Positions 23,999 to 31,902 of a stretch of 64,000 nucleotides of DNA are shown here, piece by piece. The translations under genes were made by a program, and so were the position numbers. The notes beneath the pieces are model-generated. The model searched no databases. It was not told where the DNA came from and worked only from the letters and a program-made list of their open reading frames with translations. Position 1 is the first letter of the stretch, and each line of letters starts with the position of its first letter. This stretch comes from Flavihumibacter cheonanensis (lineage in GTDB: Bacteria > Bacteroidota > Bacteroidia > Chitinophagales > Chitinophagaceae). The stretch is from positions 1,736,001-1,800,000 of the forward strand of contig NZ_JAKRWF010000001.1 of the NCBI RefSeq assembly GCF_022352215.1. Reading direction: 5' to 3'.

Positions 23999-24976
23999 TT
24001 ATTTAGCACGAAGGATTGATGCCAATACTGCCTGTGCCGCCCATACCCGGTTGCCCGCCTGCGTGGTTACCAGGCTATTCGGTCCATCCAATATCTCATC
24101 ACTTAATTCCACATTCCGACGCACCGGCAGGCAATGCATCACCCTGGCTTCATTGGTCAGCGCAAGTTTTTCGTTGGTGAGCATCCATTCCGGATCGTTG
24201 GTATAAATCTTACCATAATCAGTAAACGTACTCCAGTTTTTCACATATACGAAATCAGCATCTTTCAATGCATCCTCCTGGTTGTACTCAATACGTGCCC
24301 CCTTAGTGAAGGCCTCTGATAATTCATAATCTTCCGGATGGGTGATAACAAAATCCGCTTCGCCCCAGGCATTTACCCATTGAGCGAAACTATTGGCTAC
24401 ACATTGTGGTAGCGGTTTCACATGCGGTGCCCAGGTCAATACCACTTTAGGCTTGCGCCCTGAAAATGTTGCCGCTTTCGATGGCTGCCGCATGTATTCC
24501 TGCATGGTGATAATATCGGTCAGGCTCTGCAAGGGATGAAGGGTGGCGCTTTCCAGGCTCACGATCGGAATGCCCGCATACTTAATAAACTGCCGGATAT
24601 ACAATTCGGAATAATCATCCTCCTTGTTCTTCAACGAAGGAAACGTGCGAATACAAAGAATATCAAAATACTTTCCCATGATCGGAGCTGCGTCTTTCAC
24701 ATGCTCCACAGTAGTTCCACTCATGATGGCTTCCTCTTCAAATTCAAGCGCCCATCCTTCACTGCCCACATTGAATACCACCGCTTCCATTCCAAGTTGC
24801 TGTGCCGCTACCTGGGTACTCAAACGGGTACGCATACTCGGATTCAGGAACAACATCCCGATCCGTTTCCGCTTTCCAAGATTTTCATCCTTATAGGGAT
24901 CCGCTTTATACGCTAAAGCTGCATCCACGAGTTGCTGAAGATCCGGCACATCCTGAACAGAAGTAAAATGCATCAT
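23999..24976 (-). CDS. argF': N-acetyl- or N-succinyl-ornithine carbamoyltransferase
   Basis: 325 residues, of the class of transcarbamylases that use acylated ornithine in place of ornithine. The carbamoyl-phosphate site is LFLNPSMRTRLSTQ (residues 42-55), and HCLPVRRN near the C-terminus closes the active site. Characteristic of the class are the GWALEFEEEAIM segment and FPSLKNKEDDYSE. The position that separates N-succinylornithine enzymes (Pro90 in the Bacteroides fragilis protein) from N-acetylornithine enzymes (Glu92 in Xanthomonas) falls on Val90 here (SGTTVEHV). Product: acyl-citrulline, which the M20 enzyme then deacylates. ATG at 24976, with a second ATG one codon later. It starts 21 bp after argD and is followed by argB after 5 bp. 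Confidence 0.9.
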   Translation of the reverse strand: MMHFTSVQDVPDLQQLVDAALAYKADPYKDENLGKRKRIGMLFLNPSMRTRLSTQVAAQQLGMEAVVFNVGSEGWALEFEEEAIMSGTTVEHVKDAAPIMGKYFDILCIRTFPSLKNKEDDYSELYIRQFIKYAGIPIVSLESATLHPLQSLTDIITMQEYMRQPSKAATFSGRKPKVVLTWAPHVKPLPQCVANSFAQWVNAWGEADFVITHPEDYELSEAFTKGARIEYNQEDALKDADFVYVKNWSTFTDYGKIYTNDPEWMLTNEKLALTNEARVMHCLPVRRNVELSDEILDGPNSLVTTQAGNRVWAAQAVLASILRAK

Positions 24977-24997
24977 GAATTGTCAAAATTTATAGAG

Positions 24998-26140
24998 TTA
25001 ACCCACGGGTACTGAAATCTCTTTGCGAACTGCCTCCAGGAACTCATCTGCTTCCTCTCTGGTTAATGCGAGGGAAGGCAGCAGGCGGATCACATTCGGT
25101 TTGGCTTCGCCGGTGAAAATAAAATGATCAGTTAATAGTTTCTTACGGAGATCTGTATGCGAATCAGGCATATCAAAGCCGATCATCAATCCGCGTCCCC
25201 GTACATTTTTCAATTCCGGAATTTCACGAAGTGATTGCATAAGATAATCACCGATGGTTGCCGCATTCGCGATCAGCCCTTCCTTTTCGATTACTTCCAA
25301 CACTGCTATTGCTGCAGCACAGGCCAGTTGATTACCCCCAAAGGTTGTTCCCAGCATACCGTGTTTGGGATGCAAGTGGGGCGCAATGGAAATCGCTCCA
25401 ATTGGAAACCCATTGCCCATTCCTTTGGCCATGGAATAAATATCTGCGTTTACTCCCGCGAAATCGTGAGAATAAAACTTACCTGATCTGCCATAACCGC
25501 ACTGTACGGAATCCGCGATATACACAGCTCCATAGGCATCACAACATTCACGGATGGTTTGTAAAAAATCGTTCGTTGCCACATTAATTCCACCAACCCC
25601 TTGAATACCTTCTACAATTACAGCTGCGATGTCGTTACCCTGCGCGGTAAAAACTGCCTTGAGTGCATCCACATCATTGAATGGAAGAAAAATCACAGCA
25701 TCGGTTTGATTCACCGGTGCAACTATAGCCGGATTATCCGTTGCTGCAACGGCCAATGAAGTACGGCCATGAAAGGCTTTTTTAAATGCGATAATCTTTC
25801 TGCGACCGGTATGGAAAGAAGCCAGTTTCAATGCATTCTCGTTGGCTTCTGCTCCTGAATTACAAAGGAATAACTGGTAATTCTCTTTTCCCGAAATACG
25901 CCCCAACAATTCAGCCAGCGTCTTTTGCTGCGGGATTACCACCGAATTGGAATAGAAGGCAATCATTTCCAATTGCTCTTCAATTCGCTCTACCCAATGC
26001 GGATGGGTATGACCTATAGAAATGACTGCATGACCTCCATACATATCGAGATAGGACTTCCCCTGTTCATCCCACACCCGTGCACCCTTAGCTCTTGTTA
26101 TGGTGATGTTGTTTAATGGATATACGTCAAATAATTTCAT
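24998..26140 (-). CDS. argD: Acylornithine aminotransferase
   Basis: 380 residues, PLP-dependent class III aminotransferase that forms N-acylornithine from the semialdehyde with glutamate. Seen: DMYGGHAVISIGHTHPH, LFLCNSGAEANENALKLA (phosphate contacts), KKAFHGRTSLA, VEGIQGVGGI, YIADSVQCGYGRSGKFY (Asp that holds the PLP nitrogen, in an S-V variant of the usual D-E-V-Q), and SMAKGMGNGFPIGA with the Schiff-base Lys. The usual Asp-Glu-Val-Gln is replaced by Asp-Ser-Val-Gln, as found in some bacterial members. Length is normal. ATG at 26140, 46 bp after argC, in the same operon. Confidence 0.93.
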   Translation of the reverse strand: MKLFDVYPLNNITITRAKGARVWDEQGKSYLDMYGGHAVISIGHTHPHWVERIEEQLEMIAFYSNSVVIPQQKTLAELLGRISGKENYQLFLCNSGAEANENALKLASFHTGRRKIIAFKKAFHGRTSLAVAATDNPAIVAPVNQTDAVIFLPFNDVDALKAVFTAQGNDIAAVIVEGIQGVGGINVATNDFLQTIRECCDAYGAVYIADSVQCGYGRSGKFYSHDFAGVNADIYSMAKGMGNGFPIGAISIAPHLHPKHGMLGTTFGGNQLACAAAIAVLEVIEKEGLIANAATIGDYLMQSLREIPELKNVRGRGLMIGFDMPDSHTDLRKKLLTDHFIFTGEAKPNVIRLLPSLALTREEADEFLEAVRKEISVPVG

Positions 26141-26186
26141 GTTCGTTGTTTTTTAGTTTTCCTCCATTTCTCCTTTCCTCCCTTCC

Positions 26187-27167
26187 TCAAAACCCCACTC
26201 CCTTCAGCCTCAGCCCCATGCACTCATCCAAACCAAAGAGCAGGTTCATATTTTGTATTGCCTGTCCGCTTGCACCTTTCAGGAGATTATCGATCGCACT
26301 ATGGATGACAAGTTTACTACCTACTTTTTCTAGTTGTACGATTGCTTTATTGGTATTGACAATTTGTTTCAGATAGATTGGCCCGGTACTTACCACTGTA
26401 AAAGGATGATCCGAATAGAAAACTTCAAATAATGCCTGCAACTCTTCATAAGGCAACTCCATATGAATGGTAGAACTGATGAAGATGCCCCGGGTAAAAT
26501 CACCTCTCCATGGAACAAAACTCAGGTCGATATCACTATCCGGTTGTAACTGCAATAAGGATTCACCGATCTCTCCCAGGTGCTGATGCGTCAGGGTTTT
26601 ATAGGCCTGGATATTATTTGCTCTCCAACTGAAGTGAGAAGTGGCACTCAATCCCTGACCGGCTCCGGTAGAACCAGTGATGCCAGTGGTATAGATTTCG
26701 TCCAGCAAGCCTGCCTTGGCCAGTGGCAATAACCCCAATTGAATAGCTGTTGCAAAACAACCCGGGTTGGCGATGGCATTTGCCTTACGGATGGCTTCCC
26801 GGTTCAATTCCGGTAATCCATAAACGAAGTTCCAGTTGCCCAATTTTGATTGCTCCTTCAACCGGAAATCATTCGACAGATCAATGATTTTTGTTCCTGC
26901 TGCCGGCGGATGTGCTTCCAGGAATTTCCGCGCTTCACCATGCCCCGTGCACAAAAACAGGCAATCCACTTTTGTTTCCAGCGAATCCGTGAAAAGTAGT
27001 TCTGTATCTCCAATCAAATCAGCATGTACAGAATAGAGCGGTTTTCCTGCGCTGCTCTTGCTGTGTACAAAACTCAGCTCCACACCCGGGTGATTGATCA
27101 GCAACCGGATCAATTCACCACCCGTATACCCCGCCCCTCCAATTATACCTGCTGTTATTTTTGCCAT
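26187..27167 (-). CDS. argC: N-acyl-gamma-glutamyl-phosphate reductase
   Basis: 326 residues from MAKITAGIIGGAGYTGGELI (ATG at 27167). The open frame extends to 27221, but those 18 codons lie in the repeat region and are not like the family. NADPH-dependent reduction of acylglutamyl phosphate to the semialdehyde, step three. Seen: the Rossmann GGAGYTGGEL, the catalytic Cys in NAIANPGCFATAIQLGLLPL, and TGSTGAGQGLSATSHFSWR. The usual Asp-Leu-Ser motif is present as IIDLSNDFR. Length is normal. The 71-bp gap to argG contains a 26-bp repeat and a purine-rich tract on the mRNA strand. Confidence 0.93.
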   Translation of the reverse strand: MAKITAGIIGGAGYTGGELIRLLINHPGVELSFVHSKSSAGKPLYSVHADLIGDTELLFTDSLETKVDCLFLCTGHGEARKFLEAHPPAAGTKIIDLSNDFRLKEQSKLGNWNFVYGLPELNREAIRKANAIANPGCFATAIQLGLLPLAKAGLLDEIYTTGITGSTGAGQGLSATSHFSWRANNIQAYKTLTHQHLGEIGESLLQLQPDSDIDLSFVPWRGDFTRGIFISSTIHMELPYEELQALFEVFYSDHPFTVVSTGPIYLKQIVNTNKAIVQLEKVGSKLVIHSAIDNLLKGASGQAIQNMNLLFGLDECMGLRLKGVGF

Positions 27168-27216
27168 GGTTCTGTTTGTTGAATTGTGTATCTCCTCCCT
27201 TCCTCCCTCTTCCCTT

Positions 27217-27242
27217 CTCACTTTTCACGTCTGACGTTTCAC
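27217..27242. repeat. 26-bp intergenic repeat, copy A
   Basis: It has the core ACGTCTGACGT (a perfect 11-bp palindrome) inside CTCACTTTTC...TTTCAC. Copy B lies at 32250-32275 in inverted orientation with 25 of 26 matches. It falls in the argG-argC gap and just touches the argG stop region. A polypyrimidine tract (27190-27216) lies next to it. Confidence 0.6.
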
Positions 27243-28432
27243 TCTCCATTCACTGCCTTCCAGATTGCCGTCTGGTTACCGAAAATCTTACTAAAGCCTC
27301 TTACATCCTGCCCTGTCCATCCGCTGTTCATCTCACCATATCTTCCAAACTTGCTCGACATCAGATCGTACTTTGATTCAATTCCGATAATCTGGAACCG
27401 GTACGGATGCAACTGCACAAATACATCACCTGTTACCGTCTCCTGGGAATGCTGCAAAAAGGCCTCAATATCCCGCATTACCGGATCCAGAATTTGTCCC
27501 TCATGCATCCAATTCCCGTAAAACTGTGCCAGCTGGTCTTTCCAACTCAGTTGCCACTTGGTCAGCACGTGCTTCTCCAGTGCATGATGACTTTTCAAAA
27601 TTATCATCGGAGCGGCAGCTTCAAAACCAACACGCCCCTTGATACCGATTATAGTATCACCTACATGGATATCTCTTCCTATTCCAAACGGACCTGCAAT
27701 CGCCTGCAATGCCTGGATGGCTTCCACCGGATGATCATAACTGCGGCCATTGATTCCCGTTAGGTGACCTTTTTCAAAATGCAGCACTACTTCTTCCGGC
27801 TGGGTTTTACTTACCTGTGTGGGCCAGGCTTCTTCCGGCAACATGCCTTTGCTGTGCAGGGTTTCCTTTCCTCCCACACTGGTACCCCATAAACCCTTAT
27901 TGATCGAGTATTGTGCCTTTTCAAAATTCATTTCTACATCACGTGCTTTGAGGTAGTCGATTTCAGCCTCGCGACTCAGTTGCAGATCCCGGATCGGTGT
28001 CAGGATGGGCAGATCAGGAATCATGATATGAAACACCATATCAAACCGTACCTGGTCGTTTCCCGCTCCGGTGCTTCCATGCGCCACTGCATCCGCTCCC
28101 ATCTTTTTTGCATGTTCTGCAATATGAATGGCCTGGATCAGCCGCTCTGCGGATACACTCAGCGGATAGGTATTATTCTTCAAGACATTTCCAAAAACAA
28201 GGTATTGAATGATCCGATCGTAATAATTTTTGACTGCGTTTACACTGGTGTGTGATTTCACTCCCAAACGTTTGGCATGTGCTTCAATCTTAGACAGTTC
28301 TTCTTCTGTAAATCCGCCTGTATTTACGATAATGGAATGCACTTCATATCCCAGATCTTCAAACAGGTACTTTGCGCAATAAGTAGTGTCCAGTCCGCCG
28401 CTAAATCCAAGTACAACTTTTTTTGATGTCAT
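27239..28432 (-). CDS. argG: Argininosuccinate synthase
   Basis: 397 residues. It joins citrulline and aspartate with ATP, one step before argH. Seen: the PP-loop VVLGFSGGLDTTYCAKYL (residues 6-23), VAHGSTGAGNDQVRFD, GLWGTSVGGKE, and the substrate-binding region GHLTGINGRSYDHPVEAI. The length is normal. The C-terminus reads AIWKAVNGE. Its stop lies at the start of repeat copy A. It is the second gene of the operon, 14 bp after the GNAT gene. Arginine operons with argG this early are usual in Bacteroidetes. Confidence 0.95.
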   Translation of the reverse strand: MTSKKVVLGFSGGLDTTYCAKYLFEDLGYEVHSIIVNTGGFTEEELSKIEAHAKRLGVKSHTSVNAVKNYYDRIIQYLVFGNVLKNNTYPLSVSAERLIQAIHIAEHAKKMGADAVAHGSTGAGNDQVRFDMVFHIMIPDLPILTPIRDLQLSREAEIDYLKARDVEMNFEKAQYSINKGLWGTSVGGKETLHSKGMLPEEAWPTQVSKTQPEEVVLHFEKGHLTGINGRSYDHPVEAIQALQAIAGPFGIGRDIHVGDTIIGIKGRVGFEAAAPMIILKSHHALEKHVLTKWQLSWKDQLAQFYGNWMHEGQILDPVMRDIEAFLQHSQETVTGDVFVQLHPYRFQIIGIESKYDLMSSKFGRYGEMNSGWTGQDVRGFSKIFGNQTAIWKAVNGE

Positions 28433-28446
28433 CTTCGTAGAATAGT

Positions 28447-29181
28447 TTAGAAATGAAAGAATGAAAAGAACCTTTTTTTAGCAGTTCCGCCTCCGCCACC
28501 ACCTTCCGGTTTGGTTTCGGTTCCGGTGATCTTGCGGAATGCTTTCAGAAAACGGGATTTCTTCAATCGCAACAACCGCTCATATCCTTTGGAATGTTGT
28601 TTGAAATCCGCGGCTGTTTCCTCCGGTTTGTAATGGTCTTTGGGGTCGTAGAGCATCGCAGTACAGAAACAGTTCTTGCGATCCTTGCTCATCAATATAT
28701 CGTAGTTCACGCAGCTCTTGCAACCGGCCCAGAATGCCTCATCCTGCGTTAATTCTGAGTAAGTTACTGGTTCATACCCTAAATCGGAATTAATTTTCAT
28801 TACAGCGAGGCCGGTAGTAAGTCCAAATATCTTGGCAGTGGGATATAATTTTCTGGACAGCTCAAAGATTTTTTCCTTGATACGTTTGGCTACGCCACTT
28901 TTGCGAAATTCAGGAGATACGATCAATCCGGAATTCGCCACATATTCACCATGACTCCAGGTTTCGATATAACAAAAACCTACCCAGGTGCCGCTTTCCG
29001 TAACTGCGATCACCGACTTTCCTTCTTTCATCTTTTGTTCGATGTATTCAGGAGATCGTTTAGCGATACCCGTTCCTCTTGCCTTGGCAGAGGACTCCAT
29101 TTCATCAGTGATGGTAACGGCGTAATGTATATCGTCGGGATTGGCTACCCTTACGATAATGGCGGAATTTTCCACTTGCAA
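28447..29181 (-). CDS. GNAT acyltransferase, probable first enzyme of arginine synthesis
   Basis: About 244 residues. No ATG is available near the start. After a TGA at 29194-29196 the only early start codons are TTG (29181) and GTG (29175), so a non-ATG start is required unless 26 residues of the domain are lost. The GNAT fold is seen at about residues 7-165: VIAVTESGTWVGFCYIETW, then GLIVSPEFRKSGVAKRIKEK, the acetyl-CoA loop (R-K-S-G-V-A), and FGLTTGLAVMKINSDLGYE. A Cys-rich segment follows (CKSCVNYD and NCFCTAM) and then a Gly-rich tail. Being first in an operon that contains all other arg genes, it probably makes N-acetyl- or N-succinylglutamate. That is inference from context, since GNAT specificity cannot be read here. 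Confidence 0.8.
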   Translation of the reverse strand: MQVENSAIIVRVANPDDIHYAVTITDEMESSAKARGTGIAKRSPEYIEQKMKEGKSVIAVTESGTWVGFCYIETWSHGEYVANSGLIVSPEFRKSGVAKRIKEKIFELSRKLYPTAKIFGLTTGLAVMKINSDLGYEPVTYSELTQDEAFWAGCKSCVNYDILMSKDRKNCFCTAMLYDPKDHYKPEETAADFKQHSKGYERLLRLKKSRFLKAFRKITGTETKPEGGGGGGTAKKRFFSFFHF

Positions 29182-29252
29182 TAAATTAAAGGATCAGTAA
29201 ACGTGCTGCGTACACCTCTGGTGCAAATAATAATACATTGGGGCTTTTTTCA

Positions 29253-29288
29253 CTGATAGGGGCCGGTGCAAAGGGCTCGTCCTATCAG
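29253..29288. promoter_or_regulatory. Stem-loop in the arg operon leader
   Basis: CTGATAGG at 29253-29260 and CCTATCAG at 29281-29288 form a perfect 8-bp stem, which a GCC/GGC pair inside could extend. It lies about 70-105 nt upstream of the first arg gene on the transcribed minus strand, within the expected leader. No U-run follows, so it is not a simple terminator. A binding site or attenuation element is possible. Confidence 0.4.
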
Positions 29289-29423
29289 CATCCACGTCGC
29301 GGTCGGGGAAGAAAACAAAAGGCATGTAAAAGTACATCAACCTGGCTGTCCAGCTGAAGGGGAGCGCTATATGGTTGGAAACTATTCATTTTTCGTTTGG
29401 TTGCCTATGTTTAAAATGCGAGC

Positions 29424-29457
29424 CAAAATTATACGTTTTTGATTGAATTTCCCCAAA
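29424..29457 (-). promoter_or_regulatory. Candidate promoter of the arginine operon
   Basis: On the minus strand TTTG (29457-29454), a 22-bp spacer and TAATTTTG (29431-29424, matching TAnnTTTG exactly). The spacer is one base longer than the usual 19-21. A start near 29417 would give a leader of about 235 nt. Apart from this site, the stem-loop and the GH3 terminator, I see nothing else in the 374-bp gap (29182-29555). Confidence 0.45.
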
Positions 29458-29489
29458 ATATTCTTTAAATTATTGTTAGGCTATCAAAT

Positions 29490-29527
29490 AAAAAGCAGGA
29501 TTTTGGAATGGTTTCCAAATATCCTGC
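29490..29527 (-). terminator. Rho-independent terminator of the GH3-family gene
   Basis: Minus strand GCAGGAT...ATCCTGC stem, extended by TTTGGAA/TTCCAAA with one bulge and loop ACCA, followed by TTTTTATTTG. It lies 30 bp after the stop of the GH3-like gene. Confidence 0.75.
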
Positions 29528-29555
29528 TGCACTATTGAAAATTATCGAACGCTAG

Positions 29556-31052
29556 TTAGTTTTCAAGCCAGGGTTGTAAAGCCTCTGCCAATTTGCGATC
29601 ATTACTCAACCTGGGTACTTTATTTTGGCCACCTAACTTTCCAATACTCTTCATGTAATCAATGAATCCATTCTTTTTTACCGGAGTAATTTTGAGTGGC
29701 AATAAAATATTGCCTGTTATCAGGTCATCGTAATAAATGTTTTTGGTTCGCAGGTTTTCGTTCACCTGCTGTGCGAAGGCAGTCATATCTGCCGGAAAAT
29801 TATCAAATTCGATGAACCATTCGTGATAGGACTTGCCTTTATCCTGCGAAATCATCGGAGCTACGGTAAATTCTGTGATATGTACACCATTTTCAGTGGC
29901 AGCTTTCATCAGGCTGTATTCTACTTCCTCTCCGATTACGTGTTCACCAAATGCGGAGATAAAATGTTTGATGCGTCCAGATACGATCAACCGGTATGGC
30001 TCTGTTGAAACAAATTTTACAGTATCCCCAATATTATAACTCCACAATCCAGCATTGCTGTTGATGATAAGTGCATAGTTTTCTCCCACTTTCACTTCTT
30101 TCAAACTCAGTCGCGTCGGGTTCTCATTAAACACTTCATTTACAGGAACAAATTCAAACCAGATCCCACTGTCGCTGTTCAACAAAAGTCCTTCTGCATG
30201 TTGACTATCCTGGAAGGCAAAGAAACCTTCCGATGCCGGAAAGGTTTCAATGGCGGCAACCTTTCTTCCGATACTATCAAACAATTTTGATTTATAGGGC
30301 TCGAAATTCACCCCACCATGAACCAGCACTGAAAATTCCGGGAACAACTCTCCCACTTTTTTACCGCTTTTTTCCATCAGGCGGTCAAAATACATCTGCA
30401 TCCAGGGTGGTATCCCACTAATCAGGGTCATGTTTTTACGGATGGTTTCCTCCACGATTTTATCCAGCTTGCTTTCCCATTCCTCAATACAATTGGTTTC
30501 ATAAGAGGGTAACTGGTTCTTACGAAGATAACTGGGTATATGGTGATTGACGATGCCGCTGAGGCGACCTGTTGGAATATCTGCGATCCGTTCCAACACC
30601 GGTGATCCGGAAAGAAAAATCATATTCCCGTCGGCAAACCTGGAATTTCCCGACTCTGCCATATAACAGAGTAGTGCATTTCGGGCTGAATTGATATGAT
30701 TAGGGATTGAATCCTTAGTAATTGGAATGTATTTTACCCCGCTGGTGGTACCTGAGGTTTTAGCAAAATAGATGGGCTTGCCTTTCCATAATATATTATG
30801 CTTGCCTTCTTTGATTAATTCAATATAAGGTTTGAGCTGTTCGTAGTCGCGAATAGGTACCGCCTGGCGGAATTCCTCCATCGTTTTAACTTCCCCCAGA
30901 TGGTGATCTTTGCCAAACTGGGTTCCGGCTCCTGTTTTCAGCAGTTCCCGGAAGATCGCTTCCTGGTCTGGAACGGCCTGGTGCATGGACCGCTTAACCT
31001 GCTTAAAAACATAGGAAGCGAAGGGTTTGGCAAGAAAAGACTTGAATTTCAT
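29556..31052 (-). CDS. GH3 auxin-responsive-promoter family protein (acyl-adenylate-forming)
   Basis: 498 residues from MKFKSFLAKPFASYVFKQVK (ATG 31052). The frame extends nine codons further without need. Bacterial member of the GH3 family, an ANL-like acyl-acid:amine ligase or adenylating enzyme. Seen: the P-loop-like FAKTSGTTSGVKYIPIT, VSGRIKHFISAFGEHV, the hinge with GE-H, and a C-terminal KLGGQNKVPRLSNDRKLAEA. In plants GH3 proteins conjugate hormones with amino acids. The substrate in Bacteroidetes is unknown, and no neighbour indicates it. Length is normal for bacterial members. Its own terminator separates it from the arginine operon downstream on the same strand. Confidence 0.85.
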   Translation of the reverse strand: MKFKSFLAKPFASYVFKQVKRSMHQAVPDQEAIFRELLKTGAGTQFGKDHHLGEVKTMEEFRQAVPIRDYEQLKPYIELIKEGKHNILWKGKPIYFAKTSGTTSGVKYIPITKDSIPNHINSARNALLCYMAESGNSRFADGNMIFLSGSPVLERIADIPTGRLSGIVNHHIPSYLRKNQLPSYETNCIEEWESKLDKIVEETIRKNMTLISGIPPWMQMYFDRLMEKSGKKVGELFPEFSVLVHGGVNFEPYKSKLFDSIGRKVAAIETFPASEGFFAFQDSQHAEGLLLNSDSGIWFEFVPVNEVFNENPTRLSLKEVKVGENYALIINSNAGLWSYNIGDTVKFVSTEPYRLIVSGRIKHFISAFGEHVIGEEVEYSLMKAATENGVHITEFTVAPMISQDKGKSYHEWFIEFDNFPADMTAFAQQVNENLRTKNIYYDDLITGNILLPLKITPVKKNGFIDYMKSIGKLGGQNKVPRLSNDRKLAEALQPWLEN

Positions 31053-31139
31053 AGCGCTATGATGGATGAACGCCGACAAATTTAGGCTCTACACCCCAGT
31101 AAACTCCTTAAATTTGCGCTAATTATTTTGGAAAATCTA

Positions 31140-31170
31140 TTTGGAGGTAAGGAAATTCCCCTTACCTTTG
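31140..31170 (+). promoter_or_regulatory. rplU-rpmA promoter with overlapping inverted repeat
   Basis: TTTG (31140-31143), a 19-bp spacer and TACCTTTG (31163-31170) match the Bacteroidetes promoter consensus exactly. Within and beyond the spacer, AGGTAAGG (31145-31152) is a perfect inverted repeat of CCTTACCT (31160-31167). The arms overlap the -7 element, so a bound protein would block the polymerase. ATG of rplU follows at 31192. Confidence 0.75.
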
Positions 31171-31191
31171 CACTCCTAATTTTGGTAAGTT

Positions 31192-31494
31192 ATGTTAGCA
31201 GTTGTTAAAATAGCCGGTCAGCAATTCAAGGTTTCTAAAGACCAGACATTGTACGTTCCCCAGATTGCGGGCAACGCAGGCGACAAAGTAGAATTTGCAG
31301 ATGTTCTGATGTTTGATAATAATGGCAGCCTGTCTGTAGGTGATGCTGTTAAAGCTGTGGTTAAAGCAGAAATCATCGATCACCTGCAGGGAGATAAAGT
31401 GATTGCCTTCAAAATGAAAAGAAGGAAAGGTTTCCGCAAGAAACTTGGTCACAGAACTCACTATACCAAAATCAGAATCAACGATATCGCATAA
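31192..31494 (+). CDS. rplU: 50S ribosomal protein L21
   Basis: 100 residues. Seen: MLAVVKIAGQQFKVSKDQTL, the conserved start with the GxQ(Y/F)KV motif, and the C-terminal RRKGFRKKLGHRTHYTKIRI, which carries the family's R-x-x-H-R-x-x-T/Y-x-x-K-I pattern. It binds 23S rRNA in the large subunit. It is followed by rpmA after 42 bp on the same strand, the classic rplU-rpmA pair. The leader before its ATG is only about 15 nt by the predicted promoter. Confidence 0.97.
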   Translation: MLAVVKIAGQQFKVSKDQTLYVPQIAGNAGDKVEFADVLMFDNNGSLSVGDAVKAVVKAEIIDHLQGDKVIAFKMKRRKGFRKKLGHRTHYTKIRINDIA

Positions 31495-31536
31495 TCTGGT
31501 AACGTAACAACTGTTATCATTTAAAACTCATACGTC

Positions 31537-31803
31537 ATGGCACACAAAAAAGGTGAAGGTAGTGTTAAGAACGGTCGCGACTCTCAAAGCAAACGCCTGG
31601 GTGTAAAGATCTACGGTGGTCAGCCTGCTATTGCTGGTAACATCATCGTTCGTCAGCGTGGTACTCAGTATCATCCTGGAAAGAATGTAAGTGTAGGAAG
31701 AGATTACACACTGTTTGCAACAGCTGATGGAGTGGTTGAATTCCGTAAAACCAGAGAGAACAAAACCATCGTTTCTGTATCTCCGGTAGAGGTGAGCGCT
31801 TAA
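31537..31803 (+). CDS. rpmA: 50S ribosomal protein L27
   Basis: 88 residues starting [20 protein letters not shown], with [20 protein letters not shown] and [20 protein letters not shown]. These are the invariant L27 segments. The N-terminus reaches the peptidyl-transferase centre. There is no N-terminal cleavable extension of the Firmicutes type. Second gene of the rplU-rpmA operon. Confidence 0.97.
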   Translation: MAHKKGEGSVKNGRDSQSKRLGVKIYGGQPAIAGNIIVRQRGTQYHPGKNVSVGRDYTLFATADGVVEFRKTRENKTIVSVSPVEVSA

Positions 31804-31902
31804 TCAATTCTGCTTAAACAGCAAAAAAAATTTTGCAGTTTCGGATTAGTTTATATTTTTACTTCCGAAAACCCATTTTACTAATCATTAAATTCTAAAA
31901 AA

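Noticed and set aside
29253-29288. Considered the arg leader stem-loop as a terminator or known riboswitch
   Set aside because: It has no U-run on the transcribed strand and does not resemble a riboswitch class that I can recognise.
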